The translations under genes and the position numbers were made by a program. The notes under the pieces are model-generated. The model was not told the origin of the DNA, did not search any database, and saw only the letters and a program-made list of their open reading frames with translations. From Diaminobutyricimonas sp. LJ205 (GTDB lineage Bacteria; Actinomycetota; Actinomycetes; Actinomycetales; Microbacteriaceae), in the NCBI RefSeq assembly GCF_009755725.1, contig NZ_CP046619.1, positions 744,001 through 808,000 on the forward strand: DNA of 64,000 nucleotides, given 5' to 3'. This document shows positions 54,258-62,481 of this stretch, in pieces; positions within the stretch are counted from its first letter, which is position 1; each line of letters opens with the position of its first letter.

Positions 54258-55348
54258 CGTTGACAGACACCCGCCCCAGCACACTGAGGCGCCTGCAGCC
54301 GTGGATCATCGGCGTCGGCCTCGTCGTCGTGTTCGCGATCCTGCCGCTGCTGAACATCTCCATTCCTGGCGTGCTGCCCGGCCCGACTTACACGCCGGGG
54401 ACTCTGCAGCTGCTCGCGCTGGCGATGATCTTCTCGTCGCTCGCGCTCAGCTATCACGTGATCTTCGGCGTCGCCGGACTGCTCTCGTTCGGCCACGCGC
54501 TGTACTTCGCGATCGGCGCCTACGGCCTCGGCTTGGTGATGCGCCACACCGACCTGCCGTTACTGGCCGGCATGGGACTCGTGTTGGTGGCCACCCTGGT
54601 CATCGCCTACCTGCTCGGAGCGCTCAGCTTGCGCGTCTCGGGCATCGCGTTCGCCATGGTCACCCTCGCCTTCGCGCAGGCCGGCTCGGTGTGGGTCCGC
54701 CGCACCCCGGAGGTCACCGGCGGTGAGGAAGGCCTGTCACTGGCAACCGAGAATGTTCCCGATTTCCTGATCGGTGTGTTGAACACCCGCAACATGTACT
54801 GGATCGCGCTCGCGCTGGTGGTTGTCGTGTTCCTGTTCGTCACCTGGTTCGAACACTCGAGGGCCGGCCGCGTTGCCGTCGCCGTGCGCGAGAACGAACT
54901 GCGGGTGAGCGTGCTCGGGCTGAAGCCCTTCTCGGTGAAACACATCGCCGTGGTGCTCGCCTCGACCCTGGCCGCGGTGGTCGGCATGGTGTACCTGCTG
55001 CTGCAGAGCGGCGCGAACCCAGGCAACGCCTCGACGGACTTCACGCTGACGATCCTCGTCATCGTCGTCCTCGGCGGGGTCGGCTCGCGGTGGGGTGCGG
55101 TCGTCGGCGGCATCGTTTACACACTGCTGGATCAGCGGCTGACCGCGCTCGCGTCATCCGATGCCATCGACGCGCTGCCCGACGTGCTGCGCATTCCGCT
55201 CTCGGAACCGCTGTTCATCCTCGGCACCCTGTTTATTCTTGTGGTGCTCTTCCTCCCCGGAGGATTGGCCGGGATCGCCCGAAGGTTCCGGCGCACCAGC
55301 CGTCCGACGCGGGTCGGCCTGGAGAGCAGGGACGAGGCGGCATTGTGA
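54254..55348 (+). CDS. livM: Branched-chain-type ABC transporter permease (LivM-like)
   Basis: A 364-residue permease with about nine to ten helices. LALSYHVIFGVAGLLSFGHALYFAIGAY is the LivM signature, and VRENELRVSVLGLKPFSVKH the cytoplasmic coupling loop. A basic C-terminal tail (RRFRRTSRPTR) ends the protein. ATG 54254 overlaps LivH and the stop overlaps the acyl-CoA ligase GTG, so import and activation genes are translationally linked. Confidence 0.9.
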   Translation: MTLTDTRPSTLRRLQPWIIGVGLVVVFAILPLLNISIPGVLPGPTYTPGTLQLLALAMIFSSLALSYHVIFGVAGLLSFGHALYFAIGAYGLGLVMRHTDLPLLAGMGLVLVATLVIAYLLGALSLRVSGIAFAMVTLAFAQAGSVWVRRTPEVTGGEEGLSLATENVPDFLIGVLNTRNMYWIALALVVVVFLFVTWFEHSRAGRVAVAVRENELRVSVLGLKPFSVKHIAVVLASTLAAVVGMVYLLLQSGANPGNASTDFTLTILVIVVLGGVGSRWGAVVGGIVYTLLDQRLTALASSDAIDALPDVLRIPLSEPLFILGTLFILVVLFLPGGLAGIARRFRRTSRPTRVGLESRDEAAL

Positions 55349-56934
55349 CCGAGACCAACGGCCTGCACACGCTGGGACGATGGACGACCGATCGCGCGGT
55401 GGCCACCCCGGCGCGCGTCGCGGTCGACGACCGCGGCGTCGGGCTCAGCTACCGCGAGCTCGACGACCGCGCCGAACACCTGGCCGGTGCCCTGCTCGAC
55501 GCGGGCTACGGCGTCGGCGACCGGATCGCGACCGTGACGGGCAACAGCGCCGACCAGGTCGTGCTCTTCTTCGCCTGCGCGAAGGCAGGCCTCGTGCTGG
55601 TGCCGCTGTCGTGGCGGCTGTCGCCCAGGGAGCTCGCCGAGCAGCTGGAGCACGCTGACCCGGCGCTGCTGCTGATCGAGGAGGAGTTCCTGTCGGTCGC
55701 CGACGCGGGCAGGAAGCGGCTCGCGCATCCGATTCCGGTGACCGGCCTCGGCACGCACGGCGTCGAACGCCGCGTTCCGGCTCCGCGGCGCCGCACCAAC
55801 GAGGTGGTCGAACGCCGTGCCGTCCGCGACGACGACCCGCTGCTCATGATGTTCACCTCGGGCACGGTCGGCAAGCAGAAGGCCGCCCTGCTCACGCACG
55901 CGAACTGCTTCTGGACCAACCTGGCCTTCTCGCGGACGGTGGATGTCACGAGCACCGACGTCGTTCTCACAGTGTTGCCCCTCTACCACGTCGGCGGCTG
56001 GAACATCCAGACCCTGCTGGCCTGGTGGACGGGCGCCACGGTGGTGCTCGAGCGCACCTTCGAACCCGGCCGAGTGCTGCGGCTGATCCGCGAGCGCCGG
56101 ATCACCACCATGATGGGCGTGCCCGCGAACTACCTGTTCCTTGCCGAGCACCCTGATTTCGCCGACGCCGACCTGTCGAGCCTTAGGCACGCCGTGGTCG
56201 GTGGGGCCCCGATGCCCGAACCGCTGCTGCGCACCTGGCACGCCCGCGGCGTGGCGCTCACCCAGGGTTACGGCCTCACCGAGGCATCGCCGAACGTGCT
56301 CTGCCTGCCCGATGAGGACGCCCGCACTAAGGTCGGCCTGGCCGGCAAGCCTTACCCGCATGTCGAGGTGGCGATCGCCGACCCGGTCACCGGTGAACTG
56401 CTCGACGGCCCGGCGACCGGTGAACTACTGGTGCGCGGCCCGAGTGTGTTCGCCGGCTACTTCCGCGACCCCGACTTGACCGCCTCGGTGCTCGCCGACG
56501 GTTGGCTGCACACTGGTGACCTGGTGCGCCGCGATGCCGAGGGCTACTTCCAGGTCGTCGACCGGATCAAGGACATCTTCATCTCGGGTGGCGAGAGCGT
56601 CGCGCCCACCGAGGTCGAGTCGGTGCTGTTCGGCCATCGGGCCGTCGCCGAGGCCGCCGTCGTCGGGGTGCCCGACGAGCGCTGGGGCGAGACCGGCGTC
56701 GCCTACGTGGTCATCCGCCCCGGCACCGTCACCGACGAACAGGACCTGGTCGAGTGGTGTTCCGGCCAGCTGGCCCGGTTCAAGGTTCCCCGGCACGTGC
56801 GTTTCGTCACCGAACTGCCGCGGTCATCGTCGGCGAAGGTGAAGCGCCGCACGCTGCTCGAGTGGTGGCAGGCCGAACGCCAGCAGACCGAACACCAGCA
56901 GGTCCAAGGCAAGCAGACGGAGGTCACCCGATGA
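55345..56934 (+). CDS. AMP-binding acyl-CoA ligase
   Basis: A 529-residue ANL-superfamily enzyme that activates a carboxylate to its CoA thioester through an acyl-AMP. The P-loop reads MFTSGTVGKQKAALLTH, departing from the usual SGTTGxPKG though the Lys is kept. YGLTEASP, GWLHTGDLVRRDAEGYF, DRIKDIFISGGESVAPTEVE and the C-terminal lysine in SSSAKVKRRTL are normal. GTG 55345 overlaps LivM. The substrate may be the acid imported by the upstream transporter; fatty or hydroxy acids are candidates. Confidence 0.87.
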   Translation: MTETNGLHTLGRWTTDRAVATPARVAVDDRGVGLSYRELDDRAEHLAGALLDAGYGVGDRIATVTGNSADQVVLFFACAKAGLVLVPLSWRLSPRELAEQLEHADPALLLIEEEFLSVADAGRKRLAHPIPVTGLGTHGVERRVPAPRRRTNEVVERRAVRDDDPLLMMFTSGTVGKQKAALLTHANCFWTNLAFSRTVDVTSTDVVLTVLPLYHVGGWNIQTLLAWWTGATVVLERTFEPGRVLRLIRERRITTMMGVPANYLFLAEHPDFADADLSSLRHAVVGGAPMPEPLLRTWHARGVALTQGYGLTEASPNVLCLPDEDARTKVGLAGKPYPHVEVAIADPVTGELLDGPATGELLVRGPSVFAGYFRDPDLTASVLADGWLHTGDLVRRDAEGYFQVVDRIKDIFISGGESVAPTEVESVLFGHRAVAEAAVVGVPDERWGETGVAYVVIRPGTVTDEQDLVEWCSGQLARFKVPRHVRFVTELPRSSSAKVKRRTLLEWWQAERQQTEHQQVQGKQTEVTR

Positions 56935-57590
56935 GCCCCGCAGCCGCGCCACGCACCGCCCGCGGGTCGGCGACGCGCCAGAAGATCCTCGACGCCGCCG
57001 AGCAGGTGTTCGCCGAAGTCGGCTACACCGAGGCATCCATCGTCCGGATCACCGAGCAAGCCGGCGTCGGCCAGGGCACCTTCTACCTGTACTTCGACAG
57101 CAAGCTGCAGGTGTTCGAGGAACTCGTCGAGGACCTCAACCGCCGCGTCCGGCACGCGATGAGTGAGGCCGCGTCACAGGCGACCAACCGGCTCGAAGCC
57201 GAGCGACTGGGCTTCAAGGGGTTCTTCGAGTTCACCGCCAAGCATCCTGCGCTGTACCGGGTGGTGCGCGAGGCCGAGTTCGTCTCGCCGCGCGCCCTGC
57301 GCTCGCACTACACCAAGATCGTCGAAGGCTACATCGAGGGACTCTCGAAGGCGCACGACGCCGGCGAGATCACCGCGGACCCGACCGTGGCCGCCTGGAT
57401 GCTGATGGGCATCGGCGAAATGATTGGCATGCGCTGGGTGCTCTGGGGCGCCCGGACCGAGACGGATGACGCCAGCACCAGCCTCACCGGAGACACCGAG
57501 CTCGTCCCGCAGCATGTCTTCGACGAGATGATGCGATTCATCCGGAGCGGACTGGGCGGCGCTCCGATCTCAGACCAGGAGGATTCATGA
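56931..57590 (+). CDS. TetR family transcriptional regulator
   Basis: A 219-residue repressor. The N-terminal helix-turn-helix is TRQKILDAAEQVFAEVGYTEASIVRITEQAGVGQGTFYLYF (about 15-55); the helical ligand domain contains FEFTAKHPALYRVVREAEF and a C-terminal dimer region. ATG 56931 overlaps the ligase stop and its stop overlaps the next ATG. It probably senses an acyl or acyl-CoA compound and controls this operon through the palindrome at 50605-50626 (inferred). Confidence 0.9.
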   Translation: MSPAAAPRTARGSATRQKILDAAEQVFAEVGYTEASIVRITEQAGVGQGTFYLYFDSKLQVFEELVEDLNRRVRHAMSEAASQATNRLEAERLGFKGFFEFTAKHPALYRVVREAEFVSPRALRSHYTKIVEGYIEGLSKAHDAGEITADPTVAAWMLMGIGEMIGMRWVLWGARTETDDASTSLTGDTELVPQHVFDEMMRFIRSGLGGAPISDQEDS

Positions 57591-58336
57591 CCACCGACCT
57601 CAGCGGGCGCAAGGCGCTCGTCACGGGAGCCGCGTCCGGCATCGGCGCCGCCACGGCGCGGGCCTTCGCTGCCGCCGGCGCGCACGTCGTCGTCGCCGAC
57701 CTCAACGGTGACGCCGCGACGGCCGTCGCCGACGAGATCGGCGGCGAGGCATGGCAGGTGGACCTCAGCGACACCGCGGCGCTCGCCGACCTCTCGCTCG
57801 ACGTTGACATCCTGGTCAACAACGCGGGCATCCAGCAGGTCAGCCCGATCGAGGACTTTGACCCGGCGAAGTTCCACCTGATCCTGACCCTCATGCTCGA
57901 GTCGCCGTTCCTGCTGGTGCGCGCGGCACTGCCGCACATGTATGAGCGCGGCTTCGGCCGGGTGATCAACCTCAGCTCGGTGCACGGCCTGCGGGCGAGC
58001 CCGTTCAAGTCCGCCTATGTCGCCGCGAAGCACGGGCTGGAAGGCTTGTCCAAGGTGACCGCGCTCGAGGGCGGCAGCCGGGGCGTGACCAGCAACTGCA
58101 TCAACCCCGGCTATGTGCGCACGCCGCTGGTCGAGAAGCAGATCGCCGACCAGGCGCGCATCCACGGCATCCCGGAATCCGACGTGCTCGAAAAGGTGAT
58201 GCTCACCGAAAGCGCGATCAAGCGGCTGGTCGAGCCGAGCGAGGTCGCCGATCTCGCCGTCTGGCTCGCCGGCGGAAGCGCGGGCATGGTCACCGGTGCT
58301 TCGTACACCATGGACGGCGGCTGGAGCTCACGATGA
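57587..58336 (+). CDS. 3-hydroxybutyrate dehydrogenase-like SDR
   Basis: A 249-residue short-chain dehydrogenase. Cofactor motif TGAASGIGAATARAF, NNAGIQQVSPIEDF, catalytic Ser in INLSSVHGL, and YVAAKHG giving the YxxxK pair. The HGLRASPFKSAYVAAKHGLEG and CINPGYVRTPLVEKQI segments are characteristic of bacterial D-3-hydroxybutyrate dehydrogenase, which makes acetoacetate with NAD. The neighbouring CoA-transferase and thiolase genes support that assignment. ATG 57587 overlaps the TetR stop. Confidence 0.88.
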   Translation: MTTDLSGRKALVTGAASGIGAATARAFAAAGAHVVVADLNGDAATAVADEIGGEAWQVDLSDTAALADLSLDVDILVNNAGIQQVSPIEDFDPAKFHLILTLMLESPFLLVRAALPHMYERGFGRVINLSSVHGLRASPFKSAYVAAKHGLEGLSKVTALEGGSRGVTSNCINPGYVRTPLVEKQIADQARIHGIPESDVLEKVMLTESAIKRLVEPSEVADLAVWLAGGSAGMVTGASYTMDGGWSSR

Positions 58337-59247
58337 CGAACTATCGAACCACTACTGTTCCGGTCCGGGGCGGCGACCTCACGGTCGGTGTCTGGGGTCC
58401 GGATGGCGCGCCCGCCGTTTTGGCGGTGCACGGCGTCACCGCGACGCACCGGGCCTGGGCGCTGGTCGCCGAGCAGGCGCCGGAGCTGCGGATCATCGCG
58501 CCCGACCTGCGTGGCCGTGGCCGCAGCAACGGCCTGCCCGGACCGTGGGGGATGCCGAACCACGCCGATGACATGGCTGCGGTGCTCGACGCGTTCGGCG
58601 TCGACCGCACGGTCGTGCTCGGACACTCGATGGGAGCGTTCGTGTCGGCGACCCTGGCCATGCGGCATCCGTCCCGGGTCGCCGAACTGGTGCTCGTCGA
58701 CGGCGGACTCCCGATCCCGCTGCCCGAAGGCGTGACCGAAGCCGACCTGCCCGGAGCCCTGATCGGGCCGGCCGCCGCACGCCTGGCGATGCGGTTCGAG
58801 AGCCGTGAGGCCTACCGCGAATTCTGGAAGGCGCACCCCGCGTTCGCCTCGGACTGGAGTCCGATGATCGAGCAGTACTCCGACTACGACCTCGACGGAG
58901 CGGCCCCGGAACTGACCCCCTCGGCCGTGTACGAAGCGGTCGCCGCGGACTCCCTGCAGCTGAGCGGAGACGCCGACTACTCCGGCGGGCTCGCGAAGCT
59001 CGGCGTCCCGGTGCAGTTCGTGCGCGCCGCACGCGGCCTGCTCGACCAGGAAATTGCCCTCTACTCGCCCGAACTCGTGGCGCAGTGGGACGAGCGGATG
59101 CCGCAACTCACGACGCACGAGGCCGAGAATGTGAATCACTACACGGTCGTGATGGCCGAGCGTGGCGCAGCGCGCGTGCTTGGTATCGTGCGAGACGCCC
59201 TTGGTCGCATCGGCGCGGCCAGCCACACCACGGAGGTATCGGCATGA
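58333..59247 (+). CDS. Alpha/beta hydrolase
   Basis: 304 residues. The nucleophile elbow is GHSMGAFVS (Ser about 99), the oxyanion region VHGVTATHRAW, the acid probably in the VPVQFVRAARGLLDQ region, and a late His in HEAENVNHYTVVM. It is embedded in the operon with 4-bp overlaps on both sides (ATG 58333; stop overlaps the CoA-transferase A gene), so it likely cleaves an ester or oligomer feeding the hydroxybutyrate pathway. Substrate not known. Confidence 0.83.
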   Translation: MTNYRTTTVPVRGGDLTVGVWGPDGAPAVLAVHGVTATHRAWALVAEQAPELRIIAPDLRGRGRSNGLPGPWGMPNHADDMAAVLDAFGVDRTVVLGHSMGAFVSATLAMRHPSRVAELVLVDGGLPIPLPEGVTEADLPGALIGPAAARLAMRFESREAYREFWKAHPAFASDWSPMIEQYSDYDLDGAAPELTPSAVYEAVAADSLQLSGDADYSGGLAKLGVPVQFVRAARGLLDQEIALYSPELVAQWDERMPQLTTHEAENVNHYTVVMAERGAARVLGIVRDALGRIGAASHTTEVSA

Positions 59248-60014
59248 TCAACAAGGAAGTCGCATCGGCAGCGGAGGCGGTTGCTGACATTTTCAGCGGG
59301 GCATCGATCGCGGTCGGCGGGTTCGGCCTGTCTGGCAACCCGATCGCCCTGATCGAGGCGCTGCTGGCGCAGGGCGCCGACCATCTCAACATCGTCAGCA
59401 ACAACTGTGGTGTGGACGACTGGGGTCTCGGCGTGCTGCTGAACGCCCGGCGCATCCGCAAGATGACCTCCTCCTACGTCGGCGAGAACAAGGAGTTCGA
59501 ACGCCAGTTCCTGTCCGGCGAACTCGAGGTCGAGCTCACCCCGCAGGGCACGCTGGCGGAGAAGCTGCGCGCCGGCGGATCCGGGATCGGGGCGTTCTTC
59601 ACGCAGACCGGTGTCGGCACCCAGGTGGCCGAGGGTGGCCTGCCGCGCCGTTACGACGGCGCCGGAGGAGTGGCCGTGGCCTCGCCGGTGAAGGAGGTGC
59701 GCGAGTTCGACGTGAACGGCACCCCGCGGCAGTTCGTGCTGGAAGAGGCGATCACCACCGACTTCGCGCTCGTGCACGCGCTGCGCGGCGACCGGCACGG
59801 CAATCTGGTCTTCAACAAGGCCGCCCGGCAGTTCTCGCCGGTCGCGGCGATGGCCGGCCGGATCTGCATCGCCCAGGTCGAGGAACTCGTCGAACCCGGC
59901 GAGATCGACCCGGACCAGGTGCACCTGCCCGGCGTCTACGTCAGCCGCATCGTCCAGGTGGGGCATGACATCGAGAAGCGCATCGAGAAGCGCACCGTTC
60001 GCGAGGGAGCATAA
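59244..60014 (+). CDS. 3-oxoacid CoA-transferase subunit A
   Basis: A 256-residue alpha subunit of a succinyl-CoA:3-ketoacid (or acetate:acetoacetate) CoA-transferase. Typical features are [50 protein letters not shown] and the late [15 protein letters not shown]. It acts with the B subunit, encoded two bases after its stop, to turn acetoacetate into acetoacetyl-CoA. ATG 59244 overlaps the hydrolase stop. Confidence 0.92.
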   Translation: MINKEVASAAEAVADIFSGASIAVGGFGLSGNPIALIEALLAQGADHLNIVSNNCGVDDWGLGVLLNARRIRKMTSSYVGENKEFERQFLSGELEVELTPQGTLAEKLRAGGSGIGAFFTQTGVGTQVAEGGLPRRYDGAGGVAVASPVKEVREFDVNGTPRQFVLEEAITTDFALVHALRGDRHGNLVFNKAARQFSPVAAMAGRICIAQVEELVEPGEIDPDQVHLPGVYVSRIVQVGHDIEKRIEKRTVREGA

Positions 60015-60016
60015 TC

Positions 60017-60670
60017 ATGGCACTGTCCCGCACCGAGATGGCCGCCCGTGCGGCCCAGGAACTCACCGACGGCTCGTACGTCAACCTCGGCATCGGCCTG
60101 CCGACCCTGGTTCCGAACTACGTGCCCGATGACGTGACCGTCGTGCTGCAGTCGGAGAACGGCATCCTCGGCGTCGGCCCGTACCCGACCGAGGACGAGG
60201 TCGACCCGGACCTGATCAACGCAGGCAAGGAGACCGTCACGGTGCTGCCCGGCGCCGCGTTCTTCGACTCGGCGACCAGCTTCGGCATGATCCGCGGCGG
60301 CAAGATCGACGCCGCGATCCTCGGCGCCATGCAGGTGTCGGCATCCGGTGACCTGGCGAACTGGATGATCCCCGGCAAGATGGTCAAGGGCCCCGGCGGT
60401 GCGATGGACCTGGTGCACGGCGCCGAACGGGTGATCGTGCTGATGGAACACGTCGCCAAGGACGGCACCGCGAAGATCGTCAACGAGTGCTCGCTGCCGC
60501 TCACCGGCCGCGGAGTGGTCGACCGGATCATCACCGACCTTGCCGTGATCGATGTCACCGACGAAGGACTCGTGCTGCGCGAACTCGCCCCCGGCGTCGA
60601 CGTGCAGACCGTGATCGACGCCACCGAACCGGCGCTGATCGTGCCGGCGGAGCTCGCCGCGGCATCCTGA
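60017..60670 (+). CDS. 3-oxoacid CoA-transferase subunit B
   Basis: A 217-residue beta subunit carrying the catalytic glutamate in [14 protein letters not shown] (about Glu51), preceded by [16 protein letters not shown]. The [27 protein letters not shown] and [18 protein letters not shown] segments match ScoB/AtoA. ATG 60017. With subunit A, the SDR and thiolase it completes hydroxybutyrate to acetyl-CoA. Confidence 0.93.
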   Translation: MALSRTEMAARAAQELTDGSYVNLGIGLPTLVPNYVPDDVTVVLQSENGILGVGPYPTEDEVDPDLINAGKETVTVLPGAAFFDSATSFGMIRGGKIDAAILGAMQVSASGDLANWMIPGKMVKGPGGAMDLVHGAERVIVLMEHVAKDGTAKIVNECSLPLTGRGVVDRIITDLAVIDVTDEGLVLRELAPGVDVQTVIDATEPALIVPAELAAAS

Positions 60671-60697
60671 CCCCCCGTCACCCAGACGCTCCATCCC

Positions 60698-60754
60698 TGA
60701 GTTAGCCGAAATGCTAGTCACAGGGCCACCGCACTAGCATTTTCGGCTAACTCA
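60698..60754. repeat. 21/22-bp inverted repeat between CoA-transferase B and hydrolase genes
   Basis: Arms 60698-60718 and 60733-60754 (TGAGTTAGCCGAAATGCTAG and complement, with one extra A/T in the right arm) enclose a 14-nt loop. It could weaken read-through into the final hydrolase gene. There is no terminal T-run after the right arm, and the AT-richer arms differ from ordinary terminators of this genome. Confidence 0.8.
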
Positions 60755-60784
60755 CGCATCTTTCAATGACGAAGGAGAGCTCCA

Positions 60785-61840
60785 ATGGTGAAGACCCTGT
60801 TCGATGGCATCGCGAAGCGGACGGTGGCAACGCCGCGGTTGAGGGCCAATGTGCTCGAAAAGCCCGCCGCGGGCGACGCCGAAACCGTGGTGTTCATCCA
60901 CGGCAACGTCTCCTCGTCGCTGTTCTTCCAGCCCACCATGCTGGCGCTGCCCGAGGACGTACGCGGAATCGCGATCGACTTGCGCGGGTTCGGCGACAGC
61001 GAGACGCTGCCGGTGGACGCGACGCGGGGACTGCGGGACTATTCGGATGACGTCGCCTCAGTGCTCACCGAACTGGGCATCCACCGGGCGCACTTCGTCG
61101 GCTGGAGCATGGGCGCTGGGGTCATGTTCCAGTACCTGCTCGACCACGGCCAGTCGGTCGAGACGCTCACCATCATCGCCCCGGTGTCGCCGTATGGCTT
61201 TGGCGGCTCGACCGGAGCCGACGGGCGCGTGCTCACCGCGGATGGCGCCGGCACCGGCGGCGGCGCGGTGAACCCTGACTTCATCGCCCGGCTCGAGGCG
61301 GGCGACACCTCCGAGGACGGGGCCACGTCGCCGCGCGTCGTCTATCGCGCCATGTACGTTAAGCACCCGGAGAACCTGCCCCATGAGGACATCTGGGTGG
61401 AGTCGATGCTGTCGACCAAGACCGGCCCGGGCAACTATCCCGGCACGTCGGTCCCCTCGGACAACTGGCCCGGTTTCGCGGCGGGGGACACCGGCATCCT
61501 GAACACCATGTCGCCGGTGCACTACAACGTGACCGAGATCGTGAATGTCGCGAAAAAGCCGCCGATCCTCTGGGTGCGCGGCGTCGATGACGCCATCGTG
61601 GGCGACCACTCGTTCTACGACATGAATGTGCTCGGCGAGGTCGGCGCCGTGCCCGGCTGGCCGGGCGAGGATGTCGCGCCGGCGCAGCCGATGATCCAGC
61701 AAACCCGGGCGGTGCTCGAGCAGTACCAGGCCAACGGTGGCACCTACCGCGAGCTGGCCCTTGAGGACTGCGGCCATTCGCCGTTCCTCGAGTACCCCGA
61801 CCTCTTCAACCAAGCACTGCGCGAGCACATCGGCGTCTGA
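60785..61840 (+). CDS. Alpha/beta hydrolase
   Basis: 351 residues. FIHGNVSSSLFFQP forms the oxyanion region, GWSMGAGVMFQYL the nucleophile elbow (Ser about 116), LWVRGVDDAIV carries the likely acid and DCGHSPFLEYP the His. A long cap with KHPENLPHEDIWVESML and GNYPGTSVPSDNWPGF lies between. ATG 60785 with GAAGGAGAG upstream. It is the last gene of the cassette, separated from the CoA-transferase by an inverted repeat; substrate unknown, possibly an ester of a hydroxyacid. Confidence 0.83.
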   Translation: MVKTLFDGIAKRTVATPRLRANVLEKPAAGDAETVVFIHGNVSSSLFFQPTMLALPEDVRGIAIDLRGFGDSETLPVDATRGLRDYSDDVASVLTELGIHRAHFVGWSMGAGVMFQYLLDHGQSVETLTIIAPVSPYGFGGSTGADGRVLTADGAGTGGGAVNPDFIARLEAGDTSEDGATSPRVVYRAMYVKHPENLPHEDIWVESMLSTKTGPGNYPGTSVPSDNWPGFAAGDTGILNTMSPVHYNVTEIVNVAKKPPILWVRGVDDAIVGDHSFYDMNVLGEVGAVPGWPGEDVAPAQPMIQQTRAVLEQYQANGGTYRELALEDCGHSPFLEYPDLFNQALREHIGV

Positions 61841-61854
61841 TCGCGGGGCGCCTT

Positions 61855-62268
61855 CCGCTGGTCGAGCTTGCCGAGACCCGCTAAGCCGAGCCGCCCCCGC
61901 GACTCAGCCTCCGCAAGTCGTCAATCCGCCCATCAATGAGCGCGCGCCGCTTCGCCCTGGACCAGTTCTGCACCTGCTTCTCACGCGCGTAGGCGTCGTC
62001 GATGCGGTTGAACTCCTCCGCGTACGCGAGCTTCACCGGGAGTCGTCGTGCGGTGTACCCAGGTACTGACCCTGCCTGATGCTGTTCGAACCGCACGGAG
62101 AGATCCCATGTGCTGCCGACGTAATACGAACCGTCGGAGCACTCGAGGATGTACATGAAGGGCATAGGGCGACAATGGCGCGCAGTCGTGGGGGAGAGAC
62201 GTGCTCGGTTGCGGAGGTGATTGGTTGGCCGGTGTGGAGGAGAGGGTCTCGGCAAGCTCGACCAGCGG
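61855..62268. mobile_element. GIY-YIG gene bracketed by perfect 24-bp inverted repeats
   Basis: 61855-61878 (CCGCTGGTCGAGCTTGCCGA plus GACC) and 62245-62268 are exact reverse complements, and the nuclease gene lies between them, its stop codon 3 bases inside the left repeat. The whole is 414 bp. No target-site duplication is obvious. Because the same repeat occurs elsewhere without a gene, the mobile-element reading is a hypothesis. Confidence 0.4.
61881..62165 (-). CDS. GIY-YIG nuclease domain protein
   Basis: A 94-residue single-domain protein of the UhpP/UPF0213-like GIY-YIG group. FMYILECSDGSYYVGSTWDL has the two halves of the motif (YIL...YVG), with the Arg in LSVRFEQHQAG, the YTARRLPVKLAYAEEF strand, and the conserved Glu in AYAREKQVQNWSRAKRRALI. 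ATG 62165; upstream in-frame sequence is only repeats. Such small proteins are nicking-type nucleases of uncertain role. It sits inside inverted copies of the dispersed repeat. Confidence 0.88.
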   Translation of the reverse strand: MPFMYILECSDGSYYVGSTWDLSVRFEQHQAGSVPGYTARRLPVKLAYAEEFNRIDDAYAREKQVQNWSRAKRRALIDGRIDDLRRLSRGGGSA

Positions 62269-62421
62269 GAGGGGGACACCAGCGGAGGGACGGTGAGGTC
62301 TCGGCAGGCTCGACCAGCGGATACTGAGGCGGGGTCTCGGCAGGCTCGACCAGCGGATAGCTCGACCAGCGCGATGGCTCGACCAGCGCGATGGCTCGAC
62401 CAGCGGATGGCTCGACCAACG
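62245..62421. repeat. Cluster of seven GCTCGACCAGCG repeats
   Basis: The 12-mer begins at 62256, 62308, 62344, 62360, 62377, 62394 and 62410 (the last with one change). The final five are spaced 16-17 bp apart, a local tandem expansion; the first three keep the GGTCTCGGCARGCTCGACCA extended form. The whole 62166-62481 gap has no gene: it holds this cluster and the ispG promoter. Confidence 0.88.
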
Positions 62422-62469
62422 GAGAGGGCCAGCTCAGCGGAAGCCAGCGGGCGTTCATCTGGGCGGACG

Positions 62470-62475
62470 TAAGCT
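62470..62475 (+). promoter_or_regulatory. -10 element for a leaderless ispG transcript
   Basis: TAAGCT lies 6 bases before the GTG at 62482 and no ribosome site precedes that GTG. The promoter sits right beside the repeat cluster, suggesting ispG gained or kept its own promoter after separation from dxr and the site-2 protease gene. Confidence 0.42.
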
Positions 62476-62481
62476 AGGGGT

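Noticed and set aside
49222-61840. Integrated phage or insertion sequence carrying the catabolic cassette
   Set aside because: No integrase, transposase, phage structural gene or tRNA attachment site was found, and codon use looks like the neighbours. Only repeat-mediated insertion is suggested.
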